Assembly: GCA_029721515.1 (NCBI GenBank) | Contig: CM056569.1 | Span: 12,378,507-12,442,506 of the forward strand | Reading direction: 5' to 3' | DNA length: 64,000 nucleotides | Origin: Synanceia verrucosa | Lineage: Eukaryota > Chordata > Actinopteri > Perciformes > Synanceiidae | In this document: positions 23,164 through 36,236 of the stretch, piece by piece | How positions within the stretch are numbered: position 1 is the stretch's first letter | Layout of the letters: each line of letters starts with the position of its first letter | Translations under genes and position numbers: made by a program | Notes under the pieces: generated by a model | Seen by the model: only the letters and a program-made list of their open reading frames with translations | Database searches by the model: none | What the model was told of the DNA's origin: nothing

Positions 23164-26100
23164 CTGGCAGAGACAGAACAAAGGAGGAGAGAGTGAAGGA
23201 CTTCACATGATGAAAATGTTGCTTTTATTTTATCAATCTAAAAATAACATTCCAGGTGAAAGGCTAGAAACAAAAAGTTATCTGAAATACTTTTTCTTGC
23301 TTAACATCATGAAGAGGAAGTCTGCAAATTACAATGATCATTAACATTGAGCGAATAGAATTTGGAGGCAGAGAATTGTAAACATATATCACAAACGTAT
23401 GCTGTATTCCTGCACATTTCATTAAAGTGGATTGTGCTGCAAGAAAGTACACTTTGCACTGTTTGTCTATTTAAGATTTAGTGGTATCATTAGGGCAATT
23501 ATTATCACACCCTTCACAGTCCAGTAAGCTCACTTATTAAAACATTTTTCATATACTTTTAGGGAGAAATACTAATATTTGTGTCAATTATGCATTAATA
23601 AGCGTGCAACTGCTCTTCCTGTTTATTCACAGTACTTAGGACACAGTGATGGTAAAAGCTGTTGCAACCCACTGCCTGGGCTAAATGGGGAGATGAGATA
23701 AACTGCTTCAGCGGTCAAAAGAGAGAGAGAGCGAGGAAGGAAAAGAGAAAGTCTGTGCATCCTTGTTGCTTTTCCTAAAACTGCCTGAAACAAATTGTAG
23801 ACTCTGCACCCTTCCTAAATAGTTTTCTTTGTTATTGTCTGTTCAATATTTCAGGGCTGTGTTTTTCGCTCCTTAATTGTTAGAATATTTCGGCTCAGAA
23901 TTCGTTTATGGCTTGCTAGTGGATGGAGCAGCATCTCTGTTAGGAACCCAAAATGTAAGCAGAGATCAATGTGCACTCGCAACGTGTTGGCAGACGAGAC
24001 ATGAGCGAAGAGCGAAATAAGAAATAAAAGCATGAGATGAGTTAAAGCATAAGAAAAAGGCTGGGCTGTTCCAAGCCACTTGGCAAGAAAGCAGAGAGAG
24101 GGAGGAGAGGAGATGTGAAGGGGAGAGAGAGAGGAAAGTCCAACACCACAACATATGGAGTCCCTCGAGGCTGGACGAGAAAGATGAGTAGAAATTATAA
24201 TTATAAGAATGTTGTGCCTCGCTGATGACTGACCGGTGATATTTTCAGACAATGTAGATTATGGCCAACATTTATGACCAACAATATATTTCATTATCCT
24301 TTCTGCAATGGCTCAAAATGATCAGAATACTTTATCGCTCATGTTAGCAAAACATGTTGTACTGTTGTATGCCGACAAATGGCATACAGTATAGCAGTGA
24401 ATGTTACACCCATAACCAGGCTGCTCTAAAACTCCTGTGTTATTAAGATAAACATGCAAAATTTAAATGAACATTCATGCAACAACTATCCAAAATGTAG
24501 CGCAGCAGGGAGGCATCATCAAGCTGACTGCCAAATTACTGCTATGAGTGGATCTTTCTATTAGGATTTAATATTTAAAATATGCCTTATTTATAGAAAT
24601 GTCCTTCGCAAAGGAGGAGTCTGGATCTTCTTGAACATGAAATGGAAGTTGAAAGAGATTGCCTGGAAATCAATGAGGTGCCGAAGCAGAGGAAATTGCC
24701 ATGAGTTTTTACTGCCCACGCACTCTGCCTCTACACCTGTGCAACATGCTGTTTCAAGGCTCAAAGCCCCACTTTCCAGGTCGTGATTTTCACAAAGACC
24801 AGGACTCCCCTTTGATTTTAAAGGCTCCAGGCTAGTCATCTGCAATTCAAATGCGTCTGAAATAGATTTCAATGCCCCATACTTGCTTTTTTCCTGTCAT
24901 ATCGCGTCATGTCTGTCAAATTTTCAGATGGTGCGTTTAATGCCAATAGTAAAACACTGATTTACTGCAATTTTGCACACTTTTTTACTTCACTTTTTTA
25001 TTCTTGAAAGTTGTGAAATTTAAGTTGTTGTTGAAAAAAGTTAAATGTCACACCTTCCATTCATATTGCTGTTGCAAGTGTAAAAGGGCTGAAACACAAA
25101 TTCATAAATTAAATTTGACTTGTGCAAGAACCTTACCTTTGTCACTTGGTTTGCCTTGTTAATCAAGTGATCCTTTATTTAATCATTTTTGTAAATAAAA
25201 CCTTTATTTTTGTTAACCAATTTTGCTGAGTCATGCTTTTGGGTTCAGTCTTGCCTGCTGAGTTCTAACATTTCCTTTATTAAAGTATATTTTTGGAGAC
25301 ATTTTCACCTTAACTTGACAGGAGACAGTGTCGAATCATGGAGGAGACCACATGCAACAAAGACCAATGACAAGGCTTCTCTGCATGGAATACATTTGTC
25401 TGAAACTAAAAACAGCTGGTAAGTATATCTGAGGAACATGATTAAAATAGAAAATCGATTGTTAAAAGATTGCTGTTGTGCAACTGCAGTTTATTATCTA
25501 ACGAGCTTCAACAGTCGGACAGTACTGTTCTTGAATGCAATCCCGAGATCCCCAGGAGGGCACCACTTTCAGAATAATGAAATACTGTAATGCAATTACC
25601 ATGGTGAAAGTAATGACTTCCCCCAAACAGATGAAATGAAATTTACAAATACAGTTCATCAAACCTCAACAGTGAAAACTGTACAATTTGCAAACTGAAG
25701 GCTCTAAATAAATGTGGCACGAGAGAAAAGGAAGTGAGGTTGTGAGAAATGAGTGCAACATTTACATATACCCGCTCAACTTCCCTGGGGTTTTCGTCGT
25801 GAGGTGTTTTGTAAACTTGCATTCATGAAAGAAACATCTAACATTGCTTTTGAGCCACATTTCCTCAACTCTGGGACTCTGTTCCCACAGCAGTCTCGAG
25901 GCAGTCGCCATCCCTCCTCTGTGCAAATGCCCCTGGGAAAATCTACACTGTGTTTACTTTCCCTCTCTCTTCATTAAATTGTTCCTTACTGTGAACAAAC
26001 CATATTTTACAATTGCTCTCTGCCTCCACTTGACACAGCAGGCCAAGCATACAGTACTCACAAGATACAAGAGCCAAGCAGCTGCTAGCGTCGACTGCTG

Positions 26101-28059
26101 GGTTAAAGTGACAGAGTAGCTGTCCGATGGCTGCCCGCGGTCTCTTCACACTTTCTTGTATATTATATTCGACTCAGGGTGGGGAATATACACTAAAACA
26201 CCAAACACTGCTCACATTTACACTGAGGCTTACTCAGTCTAAAGCTGACGGTGCAGTGAGGCTATTTGCAGCAATGACCACACAGTTCACACTTTTAACC
26301 AGAACAACTTGAAGCAATGAGAAGGAGGATCAGTGAGCAGCTCGAAACCACAGCAGCACCTAACAGCGTTTTAAACAGTTTCACATCCAGGATCTGTCCA
26401 TGCCAACTAGGGACAATTGAGGGCTAATCAGCAGAAGTGAATCAAAACAAACCAGACTGTGTTTCTTGAGATTTGACACTGTCAGTTGTGATTACATGCA
26501 AAAAGCGATTCGTAAGCAAGCGTGTCACAATCCCATTTTGCACAGCTGATTGTGGCGTGGCTACTCGTCCACTTTTGAGACTGTATAAAGCACTCTACAG
26601 AGGGCTACTGTAGGAATACAGCTGCACTGAATGCCAGATGGTTAGAGACGACGACTGTTGCCATGTTGATTCAAGGTTGTTCCAGCTGCACACCAGCAGG
26701 AGAAAGAGGTATCAACAATGTCCAGATTGCAATATGCAACACAGGATGAATGACGTGTTGAAGGTCAGTAACAGCTTCTGCTGGACCTCTCAGTTTAAGG
26801 CGCTGACAGAAAACAATCAGTGATGTTGGATCAGATGATCACAACTTCAGCTGCACTGCAGCCCTTTGTAAAATGATGGCGCATTTTAGTGTCAGTTGCA
26901 TCACAAGCAATATAAGTCTGCAATGTGACAGCCACATACAGTAACAACACATGTAAACACAAACAAAAAATATAGGCCAATATGATTCTAAATCAAATTC
27001 CTCACTGGAAACAAATTTGTCCTGCTTGTGTCAGGAGACTAATCAAACATGCAGCAAGCCAGATGCTGGCTGTTACACTTTACTGCACAACCATATAGAA
27101 ATGGGATATGTAGTCCAAATGGAACCCACAAAACCAGCGAGGTGGAGCCTCGCTTACTGGAACGACTCAGGTGGAGTGTATAAATAATAAGGAAATAAAA
27201 AAAAAAAATGATATTGAAAATAGTATTCACCAGTGTGTCCTGCATGGCCTTACAGTTAATAGCTAAACTGAATCTCACTTGATGTGCTGCTTGAGAAAAT
27301 TACCAACGATTAAATCCAATTAACTAAAAATTTTCTGTTCACTTTTTCCTCATTAAGACTGTGTCAAGCATTTGCATATTTACTTTGCTCTACAATGTGC
27401 TAATGAGGGGCAATGCATGTTTATGTTGAGCCTTTGTACGTACACCTTTGTGCATATTAAGTCCATGAATTTTGGCCTGGGGGCATTTTTTTTTTGAGAT
27501 GATTGGTGTCACAGCAGCATCCCACGAGACCAGAAAAGGCCTTCATCCCACAAGCTCAACGAGGACTCAAACCTGAGCGCAGTGCTATGAAATATCTTGT
27601 AGCTGGAGAGAGAAAGAGCAGAGAGAGATAGATACTGTACAGGCACGATTGAATGAAAAGCCAAGTACCATGTAAATAATTGAAGTCAAGGTGTCAGCTC
27701 AGGGCGCTACTAACATGAAAACCCCACTTTCTTCTCTCCCGCTTGCTCCATGTCTTTGTCTCTCTCTGTCCTACCATCCTCTCTGGGTCGCCATAGATAC
27801 GAATAATTCAAGAACAAAGGCAGCAGTGGTCTCGCTAACACATGCATGCACTGATTTGGTCCTTTGTTTGTCCTGAACACTCACATGTTGCTGCTGCCTC
27901 ACTCTTTGTTTATAATAATGCAGGGTAACGCTGTATATCAAGGTTCTTGTGATGAGGATGAGTTAATAGTTAATAAGGACCTCATGAGCGTGCATAAGAT
28001 GCTTATTAACTAATTATTATTTGTTAATAAGACTATAGTAAGTTAAACACACTTAGGGT

Positions 28060-28091
<32 letters not shown>

Positions 28092-28175
28092 TTATATAGT
28101 GGTAGTCTAAACACCTTGATTGTGAGATTATACAACAATTATGAGCAACTTGTTAACAATTTATAGACTGTAAAA
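23164..28175. other. PC intron, 5' of the recognised exon
   Basis: No further PC exon was recognised. The segment at 27300-27490 is non-repetitive and contains an exact octamer ATTTGCAT (27370-27377) and several ATTA/TGCATA motifs, so it is a candidate conserved enhancer. At 27911-28060, CAGGGTAACGCTGTATATCAAGG followed by TTAATAAG-rich sequence resembles a common fish hAT MITE end leading into a (TATC)n array. Confidence 0.4.
28061..28090 (+). repeat. (TATC)n microsatellite
   Basis: Seven and a half perfect tetranucleotide units. Confidence 0.95.
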
Positions 28176-28608
28176 CTCTGTTAGTGTCATACATGTATAT
28201 GCGTCAAAGTGGTTTTCCGGCAGCTGGCACAAGAAAGCGTAATTTTGTAAAAGAGTGTTTTTGGGGCTTCTGGGATTTGTAGTTGGAACATAAAGCTACA
28301 CCACAGAGATCAAAACAGGAAGTGGAAACGATCAAGATTAGAGAGCAAAACAAACTGAATCTGGATAAAAAGTTGTGATTTTGGTGAAAATGGCCTCTAC
28401 TCTACCTCTCATAAAACAAGAATGAAACAAGGTAAAAACAAATGCTTTTTTCATGATGAAATAGAGAGTCTCTTCTTTCATTTGAGCTATTCTATGTTTT
28501 CAGAGTCATAGCACAAAATATTCAGTGCATCATGAAAGATGACTCAAAATGGCCAAACACTAGCACAAGGCACTTTCATTTTTAAAAAAAAGGCTGGCAC
28601 TCAATGAG
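28176..28608 (+). mobile_element. TTAA-flanked MITE (piggyBac-like), copy 2
   Basis: The right end GGCACTCAATGAG abuts TTAA (28609-28612). The left end is eroded (CTCTGTTAGTGTCA, preceded by TAAAA). The interior shares long blocks with the copies at 10.7 kb (reverse) and 43.2 kb, for example near TTTTGGTGAAAATGGCCTC and CTTCTTTCATTTGAGCT. There is no coding capacity. Confidence 0.75.
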
Positions 28609-30580
28609 TTAATAATGAGTTTCTTGTCACTGTCATTTAAAACGACAATCAGAACATTAACTAACCTTTTTTGTGTTGCTTTAATACGTTTAACAGATGA
28701 TTTGAGTAGTAATAATTTCCACAACACAACAATGTACCAGTGGAATTCAAGCTTTTACTCAACATTTTGTTCATGTCTATTGTAAGGTGGTCTCTCTCTG
28801 TGCTCCTGCCTCTTATTTATCAGTCACCATCTCACTGTTTAATACCTCCTTCCTTTTCTCAGTGCTTGAAGTACATCACTCAGAAGGTCAGTGGTGTTTT
28901 CAGTTACTCTATAAAGGAGTGCTGGTCTGCCATGGGCATATTACAAATGCTTCCTGCCCATCCTGCTATTGCAGTCTCAAAAAATATATAGAAACCAAAT
29001 CCCCACTGACGCCCCAATGTAACATCAGAATGGATTGTGGATGGGTTTCAGAGGTCCAAGTCATAAAACTTGTGCACAGCATGTGCAGGAAAGGGAAAAA
29101 TTGAAACGGAAAGAAAAATGGCAACAGCAGGAAAAGTTACACGGTTTCTCTTGACCATGTTCGAAGTGTATTTCAAGAAAGAGAGAGCAGTATTTTGATA
29201 TCCACGGATGGACATGTTGCTTCGCACTGTCTTGACTAAACAATGTCTAGATATAACAGCTAGATAAGTGAAATGTGTTTTCATTTGTCCCACTGCCTTG
29301 TTGTTTCTTATGGAGATAAATACCAGCCTGAAGTTACCAACAGTAACAGTAACACATTTATTTAAAATCAATACAGCTTTGATTGACTCTCTTGACAGCT
29401 GGATGGTGAGTCTCTGAGGGTTCGTCTCACTATGGCCGAGCCCTTTTTCACTCTACATACTCACTTGATCTATTGCCTCTCTATAAATATTGTATAATGC
29501 AGCTTTAAAGTGACTGTTTGGCGTTGTTGTTCTAAAGCATCGACTAAAAAAACAGATCTTAGCTTCTGTTTTGCAGTCTGACTCTGTCTTCTGTTGGCCT
29601 ACATTATCTTGGCTCATTCAGGGCTCTTGAGCCAGAATTCCTCTACATTAATATCACAGTTCATATAAGCTTCTGTTGTAAAATCCAACGCTCGTTCTAA
29701 TTTATGTCACAGAGCTGAAATACATCTTTCAGGCTTTTACTGCTAGATTTAGGTGTGGGGATGAAAAGGGATTAAACCTGTTCAGATTAGTGCTGGACTA
29801 GTAAATGTTTCTATGATAGACGACTCGCTGCCTGGCTGAACTCAGCGGCATGTTGTGCACATAAAATGTGTTTTTAAATCTTTCAATGCATTGCTGCTTG
29901 CTTATTTATGAGAAGAACTATCTTGGAGAAATAGAGAGGTGAAATAACCTTGATTATGGGTCTTAGGTGGATTCCAGCAACCACTGAACAGGATCTTTGT
30001 TACTTTCTAAACCCATTTAGGAGCTGTAACATGTTAATGGCCCAAATCCTCTTGCACCTTAAGTGGACCCTAGACCAGATTTCACAGTTAGTTTGCTTTT
30101 GTAATAACACTGAAACTCTCCAAGACACTCTCCGAACCATTTACCATTAACTTCAATTCTCCCCTTCTCTTCACTCTGTATGTCAATGTCACAAACCACC
30201 CAGCCTCAATCATCGCTCACATTCCATCCCTCACCTTTCACCTTCCGGCTCACTTTTTCCCAACAACTCTCCCTCCTGCTGCTTCCGACTGTATAGCTTG
30301 TCAGGTGTTTGTGTATGGGGTTGAAAAGAGAAGGCACATTAACACTAGAAGCTAATGTATGGAGAGGAGAGAGCGAGACAATGCACACGGCTTACGTGAA
30401 GCACAAAGACAGGAAGTGACAGCAATATCGGAGCTCCGACTGATAGCGCACCAATTAGAGAGGCAGAGGCACGGAGCGGTAAAGAGAGTAATAAAGGGAA
30501 AGAGACAGACTAACACACACAGGGATGAGGGGAGAAGGGAATATAAGTGCCATGTTAATGTTTGAAGTCGAGCGGCGCCG

Positions 30581-30787
30581 ATGAGTCGAGGCAAGGAGAG
30601 CGGTTGTGAGGTGACGGAAGAGGAAGCGAAAGAATACAGCTTGTTTGCTGATAATTGGTTTTGGCAAGCAAAACCTGATGCTTCCAAAGTAGCGCTTAAA
30701 AATCTAAAACTTTATGCTGTTGTTGTTTTTGTGCCTTTTTATACTATGTGTGTTACTAGATGGACTGTACATGAGGCCAAAAAATAA
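30581..30787 (+). CDS. hypothetical single-exon small membrane protein ORF
   Basis: This is a 68-codon frame whose ATG sits in a good context (GGCGCCGATGA). The N-terminal half is charged and helical (VTEEEAKEYSLFADNWFWQ). One hydrophobic stretch (LKLYAVVVFVPFYTMCV) is long enough for a membrane span, and the tail is basic (VHEAKK). AATAAA overlaps the stop (30783-30788). It matches no family I know. Opposite-strand frames over the same bases are also open, so chance is the default explanation. Confidence 0.15.
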   Translation: MSRGKESGCEVTEEEAKEYSLFADNWFWQAKPDASKVALKNLKLYAVVVFVPFYTMCVTRWTVHEAKK

Positions 30788-33718
30788 AGAAAACAGTACA
30801 AGTAATATGCAGCTGGAAAGCCATGCCAAATTAACAGGAATCCAAACACAAACGGAAATAAAACCACACTTTTAATAATGTTTTCACTCATTTGACACAG
30901 AAACTTCACCTCTGGGTCTTGCTGCTTTTTCTCCTTTCATGGCTAAATGCGTAAGTGGGTTGACTCCCAAGGAAGTCAGTGACAGCTTATGGGCAGCCTC
31001 TGGAAAATATGGCCATCTCCACAATTTAATTACTAATGTCCTTCAACACTTGTGCATTCTCGGTTGACTTGGGTGCCTGTCTGCATCATGTAACTGCAAT
31101 GTGCCAAATTAAAATGTGGTCTGGGCAAGCCCCCTGAGCCAGCGTGTTCACCACAGTTTCAATTAAGAAATTGATCGCCTATTTCATTTGAGCCGGGATT
31201 AAAAAGGTCTTAACGCATTAATGGGACTGATGTTCCAAGTATTTCACATTTAATATTGTCTAGCCGTGATAACAAATTGCTTCTTCCAACGTGGGGCAAA
31301 ATTAAACCTCATAACTTACAATGTGATAGGAAAGTGAAAGAAATGTGTTACAGTGTGGAGACCAAGAGGGTAATGTTTGTATGCAGCGCAGCGAGCAGAC
31401 AAAGTGGAGGCTGCTGTGCAAATGAATGACAGGCTGAAGTCTTAGAAGACCACAGTCTCTCACCTCCACACAGCTACTGAAAACACACACATGAGCAAAA
31501 CACTCGCTTTGAAAACAAGCGTGATATTAACTCGATTTTCAGGAACGCATGCGAAAAAGAAGAGAGTGAATGTGGAAAGCACACACTGCTGCACAGCTGC
31601 AGAGGAAACAGCACGTATTACACAAACAGCCCTGTAATCAGCCACTTTTTATTATAATTCCTCACAAATCCACCTGGCAGCTTGTGTGAAACGATCTGCA
31701 AGACTTTCAAAATCAAGCGTACACCAATTTCCTGTTGACCACCTGTCCCTTGCTAATGGATTATTCAAGACAGTAAAAGGTCATCCAAGCAATACTATTG
31801 GTTTTTAGTGAGGGTAGTCTCATATTGATCTGTTTTTATATTGAACAACTATAACATCGACTGGAGAACTGAAGCATGCAGTGGATCGTCGCTGTGACCT
31901 CGTCGTGCTTCACTATCGCTCGCACAACAGCACAGCACTTCCTCTTTGTCTTAAATCATTACTGGAGGCTTCTCCAGTGAGATTTACAGACATGGTAGCC
32001 TGGTGACAAAAATATCTGGTGACCATTACTATGACAGCGAGTCATATTGGTTTCACCATAATTAAAAGTCATTACCAGTCTCCTTCAGCTCTTCAAGACT
32101 CACTCCCAAAGCTGGAAGCAAGAAAGTCACGACCAGTCTAAGTTCATTAAGGGTTAACTGAAGCTATTCAACCATTTAAGCTCACTACTGTGAGCTCAAA
32201 CTTTACTCTTACTTTACTATTTATTATTCATTTTTAGCAAAATTAGCAGTATTTCATATTTCTGTCCACGTCTTTATTATGAAAAGAACCCAACCATGAC
32301 ACCCATACATGATGCGCTCTGTTCTCTATCTAATCATAATGCAAATGTAGACAGAAGGTCGGATTATCTCCCAGAATGCAACACTTGTTTTCACCACCGC
32401 TGTGTTTCTGCTGACTGAATCTGGGACTGTACTCGACATGTGTTTGTCCAAAGCTTGTCTGTCAGTCCACAACCACCACACGAGTACCTGAGTACAACCA
32501 CTCCACGCCTCTCCTTCTAGTTCAATTTTCCTCCTATCCTTTCAATTTCACCTTCATTTCCTGTCTCTGTACAGGCTATGTATTTTTTTTTTTCATCTCA
32601 CAAAACCATTATCTACTGTAGCTCACTCTCTCTTTTGCTCCTACTCTGTATCCCAGTCCCTCGGGCATCCCTGACTTTATTTATCCTTTCATTCTTACTT
32701 CATTTAAACTCCTTCCTTCCTTGTTCTGAGTGTTTAGTTTTCCTTGTCCTCTATATTCCTGTAATCATTATCTTTTTCGTTTCTTAGACCACCAGCAGTG
32801 CAATTACAGGCCAGGCCCACAATGTGTTTGCATGTGTGCGTCCGTCAAATTCATGACTAAGCACTCACTACTTTGACACTGAGGGGGGTAACAGAGCCCA
32901 CACCCACTGCAGCACAGGCCCTCCTTTCAGTCCCTCGTTGCCTCTCATCAAAAGGTTCACTTTTTTTTTTGATTCCAGACTAAATTGGCTTCTCCTTTCA
33001 ATTCTCTCAGTGTGTGCTCCAGACAGAGGTATAATGACCCTAATGAGTGATAGACGATCTCCAAAGTTTTTTCTCCTTTTCATTTTCTCCTTTTCCCTCA
33101 CTCTCTGAATTTTCGATCAATTACCGCCCATTTTGCCTTGCCTCCACTCCTTCTCTGCACACTCTCTAATTTTCCTCTCTGTTCGTATTCTGCTCGCCTA
33201 TCCTCTCGTTTCCACTCTTTCCCTCCGTCTCTTTTCATTTCCACTCCTCTTCCTCTCTCCTCATCGCTGAGCTTTTCACCTGCCATCGCTTGAATCCTCT
33301 TTTCCTTCGCTGATCTTTTCTTCCCTCCTCCCATCACGCATTCTCTCATTTACACATTCCCTTCTAATTTCCTTCTTACATATCTTACATATCTACTCCT
33401 CTCTTCTCCCCTCCCTCCTCTTATTTAGAAAGAGAGAATAAACACAGCTGTAAGTGCACAGCTGTTCAAAAAGGTTAGCCTAAAAATGTTCACGTTTTGT
33501 CTGACACACTAAGCAAACATGTACACAGAATAAGCAGCAAACACTCGGGAAGAAATAAATGGTGCAGATGCCTGCTGCCTGTCCACCCACATTCAGTCCA
33601 CACAGTCATTCTTACCCCTCATGCAGTATTAAACATCAGGGCAACCATTAGAGTCGGAGGCAACCAGATGTCTGTGACTGCACTACAAGCTGTTTGGGGC
33701 TTTAGAGGTGGGATGGGT

Positions 33719-33720
<2 letters not shown>

Positions 33721-33749
<29 letters not shown>
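33721..33749 (+). repeat. (AC)n microsatellite
   Basis: About 14 AC units. Confidence 0.95.
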
Positions 33750-33753
<4 letters not shown>

Positions 33754-33892
33754 AATAATTTATATAGACATACAGGCTTGCCGTATACTGGTTGATTCAA
33801 GATGAGCTACATCTTGAATGATGTATAAAACGTCGATGTGGATGGATGGATACCAACAAATCTCAGCGTTCCCGACAGTATGCTCTAGATAT

Positions 33893-35252
33893 CTGAGGCT
33901 CCGTCCACACGACAACGGCACGATAATGCTTGTGACATTTTTCTCACAACGTTGCCGGAAGTATTTCCGTCTATATGGCAACCCGACAATGAGTGACAAC
34001 GAGTGACAAGGATGTAATACATATGACAAGCTAGGGCTGGGTGATAAAACGATAGACAAGTCATCAATATCAATAAAAAATACACTCAATATAACGGTGG
34101 ATAATTTCACAGAACTTCACTGCAAGAAACTAATCTGACTCTCGCCAGCTGGATGTCGTTCCGCCTAGCTCCACACATCTGAACTCGCACTCGATGGGAA
34201 GGACTTCAAGGGAGCAAAAAATGACTGAGCCAATAGATGTGACGTGACGTGGATGTCAGCTGTTTGGTTTTCCCTGCGTCGCTCTCATCAGCGTCACAGG
34301 TTGGTTTTAATGTGAGTGGTTGAAGTAGCATGTCATTAAAGATGAAGGACAAGTGGTTCATCCAATCACATGCAAACGAAGCAAGGTTGGTTGCATGAAC
34401 AAACTCACTCTTCCCTGGTAACATGTGACGCTACAGTGATCCCCTGTCAGCGAACACATGACAGTTTCAGTTCGGTTGCACCATCATCACCTCGTGTCTG
34501 ACTCAAAACAAATGTGGTGTGCAGTGAGAAAAGGAAATGAGTGCTGCAGAGAGCGATGAAATTGTGGACAAAAAAAGGAAAGTTCAGCTCGCCTCACTGT
34601 GCTGTTCACACTACAGGCGTGTCTGACTGTTGCACTGCTGTCCAGTCAGCCTCCTTTGGTTAATTCCTGGTTAATAAATGAGTTTTCTAGTGTTTACAGT
34701 GATCACTGAAGTGGCTCTGAGGCTCTTAGGCAGACCACCATAGTCTCTCAGATGTTAAAACATTTATGCACCTTTTGTTAAGCATTTCTTTAATGTTTAT
34801 TTTTGCACCTTAACGTGAAGAGATAATTAAGTGTCCGCTGTCATTTTATTTTGTCAAAAGTGTACATTTGAGTTTCTTTTCCCTGTTTGTACAGATTCAG
34901 GAAGGTTAAGTTTACAATAAAAGGGTTTAATGTAAGATTTTTTCCCATGTCCTTTTTTTTTAAATAGGTCATGAAAAAAATCAATAATTATCGATATCGA
35001 CTGATATGAAACACTTATATCGTGATACAGTTTTTAGCCATATCGCCCAGCCCTATGACACGCCGATAGGTGGCGCTGCAAAGACACACAGAGAGACCCA
35101 CGAAAAAGAATGAAGGAATGCAATGAGCATGCGCATGAAGTCCTTGTTTACTACTACTTCTGGACACGTGATGATGTGACGTCATTGTTATTAAAGTGTT
35201 GTCGGATTCACAGAATTCCGTTGTCGTGTGGACGGTGTGGACGGCACCTCAG
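33893..35252. mobile_element. inverted-repeat DNA transposon hosting a nested hAT element
   Basis: The left end CTGAGGCTCCGTCCACACG continues ACAACGG. The inverted right end reads CTGAGGTGCCGTCCACAC and then repeats CCGTCCACACGACAACGG. Without the inner insertion the element would be about 330 bp, so it is a non-autonomous MITE. The superfamily is uncertain because no clear target duplication is visible. Confidence 0.6.
34032..35055. mobile_element. hAT-type non-autonomous element (TAGGGCTGGG ends)
   Basis: A 1,024-bp element with ends TAGGGCTGGGTGATA and, inverted, TAGGGCTGGGCGATA. It is flanked by the near-identical 8-bp duplication TGACAAGC / TGACACGC (34024-34031, 35056-35063). The 8-bp duplication and TAGGG-type ends are hAT signatures. 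No transposase frame is present. It is inserted inside the inverted-repeat element at 33893-35252. Confidence 0.85.
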
Positions 35253-36011
35253 TTTACATGGTTCAGAAGATGACTAGTGATATCTCTACAGTCTAAATAG
35301 AGTCTGACTACAGTAGTGAGAGGACGACCTCAAACACGACAACTCGCTGTCCAGGAAACGTCTCAAAGGAAGTGACGGCATAACGCCAGAGAAACCTTTG
35401 CATAAAACTCCTTGATATTTCTGTGACGTTGTACAACTTTCTCACTACTACATATAAATTTAATTCATACATTTACAAATCCACAGCTCCAACACAACCT
35501 TTCCATGCCAAAGTTAGTCAATTTGTGATCCACCACTTTGATCCACTCTGAAATATCTCAGCAGGGATTGTTAGCATGAACCAAGTAGTGCTGTTGCCTA
35601 AACCTAGCACGTTTCTTTCATGTGAGGACAGAAGTGCATGTTTAAATGTATGCTTAAATGTAATAAGTGGAAATTAACATGCATAGCTGTTTTGTTTTGA
35701 AAAATTAGTAACAACTGTTTTTAATTTAGTATTGCCAATGTGACTCATTATTCAAAAGTCAGTGCATCGTGTCTGTAGCTTCTTACTCCTGTTAAAAGGA
35801 TGGTGCTGAAGCTCTATTGTGTCATCTATTGGGCAGCATGTTTATCTCCAGTGTGTCATTTATCTCTTGGATGTTACATGGTCGTGGCAGTTATTCAGAT
35901 TTTCTCATAGGGTGCCTTATTTCTCACAGCTAGTGCAATATTAAAGGAATGATTTTTTTTTTATTTTCCTAAATATTTTTCCTGTACCTGGCACCTCTCC
36001 CCCTGCGGCAG
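35253..36011. other. non-coding stretch
   Basis: No feature other than the T/C tract (from about 35950) that precedes the candidate terminal exon. Confidence 0.5.
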
Positions 36012-36091
36012 ATACCTTTGCCGTCGCTCTGGCTCGTCTCGACTCCTCTCTCTCCCTCCTGGCTCACCCAAAAGTTCAAACCATCTTCTGA
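36012..36091 (+). CDS. candidate 3'-terminal coding exon, unidentified gene
   Basis: A very strong acceptor (long T/C tract, TCTCCCCCTGCGGCAG) precedes a frame entered after 2 nt. The frame reads T, then FAVALARLDSSLSLLAHPK, then VQTIF, and stops at TGA (36089-36091). AATAAA follows at 36231-36236. The combination of acceptor, helical hydrophobic/Leu-rich peptide, stop and close poly(A) signal is what a last coding exon looks like. However, the block lies in a pyrimidine-rich area that favours Leu/Ser frames by chance. I do not recognise the family, and I saw no convincing upstream exon on this strand between 16 and 36 kb. Confidence 0.3.
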
Positions 36092-36230
36092 CTTTCATCA
36101 GTGCTGCCTATCTTCCTCACTGCGACAACGCTAACATCTCTCAGGGCTACTGCTATTCCTCAGCTTTAACTGCTTCTTCTTTATTTCCACCAACTTTTTT
36201 GGGCCTACCTGTTGCATGTCTTGTGGAGGT

Positions 36231-36236
36231 AATAAA
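36231..36236 (+). promoter_or_regulatory. possible polyadenylation signal (AATAAA)
   Basis: This canonical hexamer lies 140 nt past the TGA of the candidate terminal exon at 36012-36091. The surrounding sequence is A-rich, so chance occurrence is possible. Confidence 0.25.

Larger units (their letters stand above)
28613..33892. other. non-coding stretch (presumed PC intron)
   Basis: Apart from the small ORF at 30581, no gene is recognised. 31080-31260 is a non-repetitive block rich in AATTAA/TTAATG motifs that may be conserved non-coding DNA. 32510-32780 and 33120-33420 are pyrimidine-rich and produce meaningless long frames. An AC array lies at 33721-33749. Confidence 0.45.

Noticed and set aside
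28862..28885. Possible 24-nt microexon (TGCTTGAAG...CAGAAG before GTCAGT)
   Set aside because: The acceptor is good and the length fits, but there is no adjoining exon on the strand and no recognisable peptide.
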